Assembly (NCBI GenBank): GCA_021234155.1
Contig: JAJEKV010000050.1
Location: 2,801,842-2,865,841 of the forward strand
Reading direction: 5' to 3'
Length of the DNA: 64,000 nt
Origin: Isoetes taiwanensis
Lineage: Eukaryota; Streptophyta; Lycopodiopsida; Isoetales; Isoetaceae
The first letter of the stretch is position 1. Each line of letters starts with the position of its first letter. The position numbers and the translations under genes are program-made. The notes beneath the pieces were generated by a model, which was not told where the DNA came from, did no database searches, and saw only the letters and a program-made list of their open reading frames with translations. Of the stretch, positions 56,793 through 64,000 are shown one piece after another.

Positions 56793-58246
56793 AACTTATG
56801 AAATGAGAGAGTTGCCAAATGGGAAAACAGCTATAGGAAGTAAATGGATTTTTAAAATCAAAACATGTGCTGATGGCAGTCAAAAATTCAAGGCTAGATT
56901 AGTAGCAAAGGGGTTCACTCAAAGGAAAGGGAGAGACTTTGATGAAACTTACTCTCCAATAGTCAAATTGACAAGTGTGAGACTGTTATTAGCTTTGGCA
57001 AATGCATGGAACTTAGAACTACATCATATGGATGTCAAAACTGCCTTTTTAAATGCCAAACTAGAAGAAGATATCTACATGAAGCCACCAGCAGGGATTG
57101 AAGTTGAAAGCAACAAAGTTTGGAAGCTAAGGCGTGCAGTATATGGTCTCAAACAAGCTCCCAGGGAATGGTACCATTGTATAGACAATTTTCTTAGAGA
57201 GCAAAACTTTGAGAAACTTAAGAATGATGGGAATTTATACATATTCAGGGATGAATCCAAATATTGCATTATTGCTCTATATGTGGACGATTACATTATG
57301 GGTGCTAATTGCCTTGATGTGCTAAATCATTGCAAAAACATGCTGAAGAAACGGTTTCATATGACCGACCTTGGAGAACTACAGAAATTTTTAGGGATTG
57401 AAGGTAAGGAACAGGGAAAAACAAGAACTTTGGCTAAAACAGAGCCAGCACATAGATAACATGTTGTCAAGGTTCAACCTTACTGAAGCAAACATTGTGA
57501 AAACACCTATGGTGCCAGGGCACAAACTGACAGCAGACATAGAAATGAATGAGTCAGAAATAAAAGAAATGGAGGACATACCTTACAGAGCTCTTATAGG
57601 TTGCCTATTGTATTTATCAAACAACACTCGGCCAGATATAGCATATGCAGTGAATATTTTAAGCAGAAGGTGCCACAACCCCAGTAAAACTCATTGGATA
57701 GCAGGGAAAAGAATTTTGAGGTACCTAAAAGGCACTAGGGACTTTGGAATTAAGTTTGACAGTTCTAACTTAAAATTGGAAGCCTATAGTGATGCTGACT
57801 GGGCAGGAGATTTGAGCATGAGAAAATCTACATCTGGATATGTCATTTTCTTAGCAGGGGGACCTATTTCTTGGAGAACAAAAAAACAAAATGCTATAGC
57901 TATGTCTTCTGCAGAAGCAGAATATTCAGCTGCTTCTTTAGCTTCAAAAGAAATAGTGTGGCTCAGGAGACTTCTAGAAGAACTTGGTTGTATTCAAATT
58001 GAGGCAACAAAAATCCTAACTGATAGTCAAAGCTGCATGGCAATTGTAAAAAATCCAGTGGAGCATGAAAGGACCAAGCATATAGAGTTATCAATACACT
58101 TTATCAGGGATCTGGCCAGCAGGAGATACATACAAATGGAATACATCAATACCTCTAACCAAGTGGCAGATGTGTTCACTAAAGCTCTAACTGAAAACAA
58201 GTTCTCAAAGTTCAGGGACTGTCTCAATGTTTGGTCAGCAACTTAA
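56770..58246 (+). pseudogene. copia reverse transcriptase and RNase H
   Basis: Two frames. 56770-57459 carries RT with 'IGSKWIFKIKTCADGSQKFK', 'KARLVAKGFTQ', 'HHMDVKTAFLNA', 'VYGLKQAPREW' and the catalytic 'ALYVDDYIMG'. 57398-58246 continues with 'RPDIAYAVNILSRR', 'LEAYSDADWAGD', 'SAEAEYSAASLA' and 'LTDSQSCMAIV', giving the RNase H catalytic acids, and ends 'HIELSIHFIRD...VADVFTKAL'. The two frames overlap near 57400, where a one-base shift broke the polyprotein. Confidence 0.9.
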
Positions 58247-58284
58247 ATACTCTTCTTGGTGTTAGATATTTATCAGACATATAT

Positions 58285-58297
58285 GATAAAGGAGGAA
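58285..58297 (+). other. polypurine tract of the copia element
   Basis: 'gataaaggaggaa' directly precedes the 3' LTR. Confidence 0.75.
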
Positions 58298-58877
58298 TGA
58301 TGGGAATGAACTTGAGTTATCATATATGTCTAGAGGGTTCTTCAGCAAAAATCCAGGTGAAGGTCACACAATTAATCAGGTCTACAGTTGCAGAGATATC
58401 CCTGAAAGAAGTCTAACCTAAGGTGTGATATTGTGCAAAGTTTATTTTATCTTTCTTAGGTTATTCAATGGTTCGAAAGAGCCAATTCTTGTTCTCACGA
58501 ATGTGGGATAAATAAGAACTCTTTCTGGAGAAAACGAGGCCGACCGATCTGGCACCGAGCACCGAATGGGACTGCTAACCGATCGGATATGCCCTCTTTA
58601 AATGGATACGAAGATCAGACGCAAAGTCAGTTCGATGGACAGATCGATCTCGAAAGGGGAATCCCATTCTTATCTTTGATCGAAGGAGCAAATAGTTTTC
58701 TTCGTTGTAAACCTTTGATAAAATATTGAACCTTTGGTTTTAAAGGTTCACCATTGGAAGTTGGGGTTTGAATGATCTAATAGTCTTTGGCATTAATTCT
58801 TCATAGTGGTGTTGTGCAATTGTGATAGTGGTGTTGTGCAATTGTAATTGATTGAAGCAAGGTCTCAAATACTAACA
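58298..58877 (+). repeat. 3' LTR of the copia element
   Basis: 580 bp, near-identical to 53441-54020. Differences seen are c/t in 'gaccgatc(c/t)ggcacc', g/t in 'ccctc(g/t)ttaaatgg' and g/t in 'tttgg(g/t)tttaaagg'. Confidence 0.95.
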
Positions 58878-58882
58878 GGATC

Positions 58883-60029
58883 AAGTCTGGGACTATCTTT
58901 AGCTGCTCTTCTGTCATTTCCAACAACGTTGGCGTGTCCAAAACTTCTTCTGGATTTGGAGTATGCTTCTTTAACAAACTCACGTGAAAGACTCTATGAA
59001 TTTTCAGGTGTGCTGGCAGCTCTAACTTGTAGGATTGGTTACCTACTCTCTTGGCTATTCTGAAAGGGCCAGCCCACCTTGGAGCAAGCTTCTTACAATT
59101 TCTGATGCGGAGCTTCGCCTGCTTGACTTTGATCTTGAGCCAGACGTTGTCGCCAACCTGGAACTATATGACCGTTCGATGCTTGTCGGCGATGCTCTTT
59201 TGTCGACTCCTTGTTGCAAGAAGATACCCTCGGACCTCTTCTACCAGCTGCTGCATGACGGCCAACATTTCCTGCGAAACTTCTACCTTTGACATAGGAT
59301 TGTGCCAAGTGTCTGGAGTTAGACATTGGTAGCTGTAGTTGATCATGAACGGCGACATCTGGGATGATTCCTGCTTGGTGCTATTATAAGCGAACTCAAC
59401 CAAGTGAATGTAATCTTCCCAGTTACTCTGCTTGTTCCAGACATAGTTTCTTATCATATCTTCCAAGATTACGTTGGTCCGATTCGTTTGCCCATCCGTC
59501 CGAGGATGATAGGTCAGGCTCATGGACAGCTTCGTGCGGATCGTCGCAAAAGATCACGCCAAAAGGCACTCATGAACTTGGGGTCCTGCCGGAGATGATC
59601 TCTCTCGGCATACCATGGAGCTGAAGATTTCCTTGGTGAAGAGAGCCGTTGTATCCAAGGTCGCGTGTCGGTGGTCGCAAGGCACAAAGTGTGCCATCTT
59701 GACATCTTGTCGACCACAACCATCGGGGCATCCTTTCCTCTTGCTGTCCTCGGCAGCCCTATTATGAAGTCCCATCGATGACTTCCCCTTAGCGTTAAGC
59801 ACCGCTAATGGTTCCAATGCTCCCCGAATTGAAGTGCTCTACCTTCGATCTGGCCGACCTGGTGACACTCTTTGATGTAGCGAGCTATACGCTTCTTCAT
59901 CCACGGCCAATAATAATCTGCTGCGCGCACTTTGAAATATGTGTTCATAAATCCTGCGTGGCCAGCTATTGGACTGTTGTGGGTGTCGTGGAGAATCAAC
60001 TTCCTCACTCCTAATGACTCAGCACACAC
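58883..60029 (-). pseudogene. gypsy chromovirus integrase
   Basis: Reading down from 60029: zinc-finger part 'LILHDTHNSPIAGHAGFMNT...YWPWMKKRIARYIKECHQVGQ' (second Cys lost), core fragments in shifted frames ('VDKMSRWHTL', 'AHFVPCDHRHATLDTTALFT', 'RDHLRQDPKFMSAFW'), then 59523-59164 with 'SLTYHPRTDGQTNRTNVILE'. The catalytic Glu of the family's QTERTN motif is replaced by Asn, so the enzyme would be dead even without the frameshifts. The SH3-like tail 'FQVGDNVWLKIKVKQAKLRI' and 'APRWAGPFRIAKRVGNQSYK' follow to 58883, where the copia element interrupts. Confidence 0.85.
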
Positions 60030-61913
60030 AACTTATTCTTATGGTACAAAAGGTTACCTTCCTTCTTAAAATTCTTGAAGGTCTCCCTCTCCTTATCCGT
60101 TCTTGCCTCCTTGGACAAGCTCGCCCACACTTCCTTGAAGCATCATGACCGCCGGGCAAGGTTTCTTGATCTTCTTTCGAAGTCATTTGGTGGCGTCGAG
60201 ATTGCGTTGCGGTGGACTCTTGTTGTCGAGAGGAAGCCTTGAAAGCACATCTGCTACCACATTGAGCTTCCCCGGCTTATAAACTATATCAAAGTCATAT
60301 TCTTGAGGAACTCCATCCACCTTATTTGCCTCATGTTGAGATGTAGTTGCATTTGAACACGTATTGGAGGCTCGATGATGGTCCAGTATCCAACTAGTGC
60401 CTCAAATTCTTAGTGCTCGACAGCGCAAGCAACTCTTGATCATGAGTCGGTAGGCGCGTTTAAGGCGTCATTCATCTTTCGAGAATCATAAGCCACTTTT
60501 CGCTCTTCACCCATCAGACCTTTGCACCGGGCAATCTTACTTGCATCCGCCGCCACAAGTTTGTCCTTCGAGGTCCGCGGGGTCAAGGCGGGCGGTTGTC
60601 AAAGCTTCCTTCAACATCTGAATGCTTAGGGCTTTCTTATGCGATGTCGGCCCAATCCTTTACTTTTTCGCCCTCGTCAAATCCATTAGCGGGGCGCTAT
60701 TTTTGCAAAGTTCTTCGAACTTCTGTAATACCGCTAGGCGAAAAAGCGACCTGCGTGGATGTTCTTCCCGCCCGACCCATCGTATGACCGCTTCAATCTT
60801 AGCGAGGATCCGCCGAAATCCCCTCCGGCGAGATCACATGCCCCGGATATTCTACCTCTCTCTGCGAAGTGGCACTTCGACAACTTAGCGCATAACCGTG
60901 CCTTCTTAGCTTCTCGAGCACTTTCCTTAGATGTTTATGCGTGTTCTTCCAGGATTTTCTTTGTAACACGGAATATCATCAAAGAATACTATAACAAAAG
61001 TATCCAAAACTCCTCAAGATGTCGTTCATAAAGCCTCATGAATATTCTTGCCGGGCATTTGACAAGTCAAAGCGGCATTACTGATGAACTTCGTAATGCC
61101 CATACCTAGTCCTAAATGTTTGTTTTGTGGACGTCTTCTTCCTTAATCGATCGATGGTACCCCGGCCTCGAGGTCTATCTTGAGAAAACCTTCACGCCTT
61201 TGAACTGACCCATCAGTCGTCCGACCGGGGAGTGCATACTTATTCTTGATGGTGTGCTTGTTTAGTCTCCACGTAATCTATGCACATTCTGTTTGCCATC
61301 CTTCTTCTTCACAAAAAGGATGGGTGCCCCAAATGGTGAGACGCTTAGGTCTAATGAACCCTAGGTCAAGCAACTCCCGCAATTGCTTCTTCAACTCGGG
61401 TCACTCTTGTGTCATCATCCTGCACGGAACGCTGTTTGTCGCTTTTGCACTGTTCGAAAGTGCTATCTCACACTCGACTCCCCTGTGGGAGGAATCGCTT
61501 GATCTCGCCTCAGGAAGAGATCATGGAACTCCTTTACCAACTTAGCTACCGCTTTGGTAATTTGTCGAAGCACCTTATCTTCCTTGCTTTCTTTCTTTCG
61601 GGCTCTTCGATCTGAAGCTTGAAGACATAGGCTACTTGCTCGCTCTTTATGCACTTGAGCAGCCGCTTACTAGACATGCACTGTATGATAGGAACTACTT
61701 CTTTACCTGCAATTTCTATGATTTTGCCGTCATGCCCGGAAGGTCACCTTCCGCTTCCCACAATCAATGATGGCTCCTGCTGGTCCAAGATACTCCATTC
61801 CTATTATCAAATCATACTTCCCAATATTCATCACTTCTGCCCCCATTTGGATGTTGATCCCTGGCAAGTCGATGTCGAAATTTATCCTCTTGCTCGCTTT
61901 CACGCCTTACTTG
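60030..61913 (-). pseudogene. gypsy chromovirus reverse transcriptase and RNase H, heavily decayed
   Basis: Short pieces remain on the minus strand: 'FVIVFFDDIPCYKENPG' (about 61000-60950), the catalytic FFDD of the RT, and 'VAKLVKEFHDLFLRRDQAIPPT' (about 61600-61500), from the RT N-terminal linker. Many small indels break the frame and no continuous domain can be translated. RNase H should lie at about 60030-60700. Confidence 0.65.
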
Positions 61914-62312
61914 CTAACACACGGGTCTCGCTTTTGATCGCAGACTTGGCTTGAGCTTCAACATCTCAACCATTCTTGGAGACGCAAAGTTGTGGGTGCT
62001 CCCCGTATCTATCAGGACTATGAAGGATTTGGTCTTGGCCTTCCCTACTAAGAAGATTACCTGATACTGATTTTCTGCTTGGTCTGAATCTATGGCAGCA
62101 AAAATGTGACACTCACCCTGAATGAAGTCGCGTGCTTCCCCGCCGTCGTCGTCAGAGGGAGTCTCCCATCCACCCAACTCTGCTAATGCTGCATTCATGA
62201 CAAAAGGGCAGTTTGTTGTTCTGTGGCCTGGTTGGAAGCACCTAAAGCAGAGCTGTTTCTCAATGCACTCCTGCCTCTTCTCCTTAGGCATTGCTTGTAA
62301 AAAGGATCGCAC
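61914..62312 (-). pseudogene. gypsy chromovirus zinc knuckle and aspartic protease
   Basis: 133 codons. The knuckle 'CFRCFQPGHRTTNC' (C-X2-C-X4-H-X4-C) is followed about 75 residues later by the protease active site 'IVLIDTGSTHNFAS'. Domain order matches Ty3/gypsy gag-pol. Confidence 0.85.
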
Positions 62313-62483
62313 CGCTTTCGAATAGTTTGACCCTTCTTGCTTATCTTTGAAGGATACATGTTTCTTTTCCTGCTGCTTCCCATAATTGCCACTATATGGA
62401 GCTTTTGCTGGTCCTGGACTAGCTGTTCTAGGGCTATAACTTCCCGCTGCTTTGCCCTTATCCCGATAGAATGCTGCAAGCTT

Positions 62484-63957
62484 TTACGCTGTACGTGGGG
62501 CGGATCCTTGCAGTCGGCCTTTCAATTCCACTTCTGATATTGTTCGAGGGTTGATTGCTCTTACCAGCTTCCTTATCTCATCGTTTAATCCCTCGATGTA
62601 CCCTTCCACTGCATGGCGTTCATTCAGCTTCGGCACATAAAGCCTCAGTTTCATGAACTCTTCCGTGTATTTTTGCACGGACTTGTTGCCCTGTTGTAGC
62701 CGATAGAATTGCTGCATCATGTGACATTTGTGCTCCCTAGGCACATACTGGCGCTTGAATGCCTTTGAAACTATGGTATGTCGCCTTTCGATCCATGTGC
62801 TTTGACGTATCCCTTCCACCAAATGGCGGAGCCGCCCTTGAGGTTGGCTGTTGCCACCCCGCCTTTGTCTTTGTCCTTCATTCCGTATGCATTCCCATAT
62901 TCCCTCATCTCGTCCAGCCAAGCCTCTGCCTCCATGCCTAACCATTTGCCCCCTCGAAACGTTCAAGCTTTCTTTGCCTTCCATACGTTACTTTCAAGCG
63001 AATCTACCTTCTTTCCGTAGGTCGAGGTCTTTGTGTCCCCTGGTCCGCCGCCATCCCGGTCCTCTTCTACCTCTTTCCTGAGTCCCAAGAATCTGAGCTT
63101 GTGTTAGAGGAGTCCGTGCTTGGGGGCCTCCTTCTCTTGTTCTTCTTCTTATCCTTTCACTCGCTTCGAGGTGGTGCTTTTGTGTGGCTGGGCGTTGTCA
63201 TCGGGCCAACTCTGTTTGTCTTTTGCTAAAAGGCCTTTATTTCTTGAAGGTCCGATCTCATCTCGACATCTCCTCTTCGGGGAGTCATGGGACCAAATTC
63301 TTCGTCGCAGGTTCCTTCTTTGGGTGCATGCCGGCGGGAGTCCCTTCATCTCTACGGACTTCGCCCGGTCTTGCTCTCATTTGTTCTGGACCTCTAGCTG
63401 CATACACAAGTAGATCATAGCCTTACGGTTAGCTTTATTTGTTTTGCATTATGTGTGTTTCTTGATATAGTTGTGGAGGCGAAAATACATCAACAAAACA
63501 TTTAGAATGCAAAAGAAAATGTATTTATATATAGGAACTTAATTACAATGCTTCCGGGATCAAGAGTCTAACTATTCTTGGAATCGTCGGAAGGATGGAT
63601 TATCCTCAAGGAACTTCTTAACCTGGGCCGTTCCTACCGAGCGTCCCAAGTTTTTGAGGATGTTCGTTGGTGTCCCGCCCTGCAAGACTGTCACCAAGTC
63701 TTCTTCCCTGCGGTCGGAAGTGTAGGCCGCAGTCACTGCTAATCTTCCCTGCCCGTCGCTGTTGACTCTTCGTCGAGTCGGGCAGCTCTATGTCTTCCCG
63801 CATATTCATCAACGGGAATCTCCGTCAGGTTTCTGTGGTCCCTTATTGTTGATGTGATTCGGGTCAGGTCGATCTTGCCCCTTCTCTGAACACCTGTGGG
63901 AGCTGGTGTCGAAGAACTTGGCATCAAAATATTCGTGGTCTTGCCACGGATCCCCAT
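62484..63957 (-). pseudogene. gypsy chromovirus gag
   Basis: 62984-62484 carries the capsid-type motif 'FKRQYVPREHKCHMMQQFYR' and 'QGNKSVQKYTEEFMKLRLYV', followed by 'YIEGLNDEIRKLVRAINPRT'. Further N-terminal fragments at 63957-63618 ('PTGVQRRGKIDLTRITSTIR', 'IPVDEYAGRHRAARLDEE') lie in shifted frames. The gag start is probably near the right window edge or beyond. Confidence 0.75.
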
Positions 63958-64000
63958 CCGTTTTTGGATGGCATAGAATTCTTCTTCGGACGGCAGATCT

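Larger units (their letters stand above)
53441..58877 (+). mobile_element. Ty1/copia retrotransposon, young, inserted in the gypsy element
   Basis: The 580-bp LTRs (53441-54020 and 58298-58877) differ at about three positions by eye. The TSD is GGATC (53436-53440 and 58878-58882). The PBS is a perfect TGGTATCAGAGC, and a purine tract precedes the 3' LTR. Domain order gag, protease, integrase, RT, RNase H is that of copia. Despite the nearly identical LTRs, the coding frame has about four breaks (near 54585, 54690, 56775 and 57400). Confidence 0.95.
53242..64000 (-). mobile_element. Ty3/gypsy chromovirus, minus strand, partial, split by a copia element
   Basis: Read right to left the order is gag (about 63957-62484), zinc knuckle and protease (62312-61914), RT (catalytic FFDD at about 60985), integrase (60029-59164), then the integrase tail and chromodomain (59163-58883 continuing at 53440-53242). 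The copia insertion with TSD GGATC lies between the integrase tail and the chromodomain. Frames are broken in many places and RNase H is hardly readable. The 5' LTR lies beyond the window, and the 3' LTR was not delimited. Confidence 0.85.

Noticed and set aside
1-64000. tRNA or rRNA genes
   Set aside because: I saw no cloverleaf or rRNA-like stretch. A systematic covariance-model scan was not possible here.

Overview
The window is nuclear DNA of a land plant with a large, repeat-rich genome. It has GT-AG introns, a plastid-type DnaJ20 gene, LTR retrotransposons of the plant Ty1/copia and Ty3/gypsy kinds, a plant LINE and a PIF/Harbinger transposase. A multi-exon gene at about 44.8-48.0 kb carries repeated TF-x-P-x-I motifs of the kind found in flagellar or ciliary proteins. 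If it is functional, this points to a plant with motile sperm (fern, lycophyte, bryophyte or cycad). That placement is inference.

Layout. A DnaJ20-like gene occurs twice: a decayed copy (2838-3615) and an intact one (31370-32147). Between them sits a four-level nest. (1) A giant LTR element, 4237-28930, with 1.55-kb LTRs, TSD TTTTC, an initiator-Met-type PBS and a polypurine tract. (2) Inside it, a Ty3/gypsy element, 8947-23472, TSD GACAT, whose extra RNase H lies upstream of the RT. (3) Inside its protease-coding region, a 7.1-kb LINE, 11674-18797, with a poly-A tail and a 13-14 bp TSD. Further right come a decayed minus-strand transposase-like gene (about 33.9-36.7 kb), a 120-bp foldback element, a PIF/Harbinger transposase (39.5-41.0 kb), the candidate ciliary gene, and a 2.6-kb sequence with terminal inverted repeats (49.3-51.9 kb). 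The right end is a minus-strand chromodomain Ty3/gypsy element (53.2 kb to beyond the window) split by a young Ty1/copia element (53441-58877, TSD GGATC).

The most striking object is the one long intact ORF of the giant element, 6762-7946 (394 aa). It begins with the first seven residues of the mature histone H3 tail and ends with a complete, gap-free H3 histone-fold domain (residues about 302-391). The two ends are separated by about 290 residues of charged coiled coil, a nuclear localisation signal and proline-rich sequence. The ORF has a TATA-like box and a telo-box upstream and an AATAAA downstream. It is flanked by four copies of a roughly 77-bp imperfect palindrome. I see no reverse transcriptase, integrase or protease belonging to this element, so it looks like a non-autonomous LTR element that carries a chimeric histone H3.

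Limits: domain calls come from reading translations, without database searches. The many frameshifts in the retroelements may be real decay or partly assembly indels.
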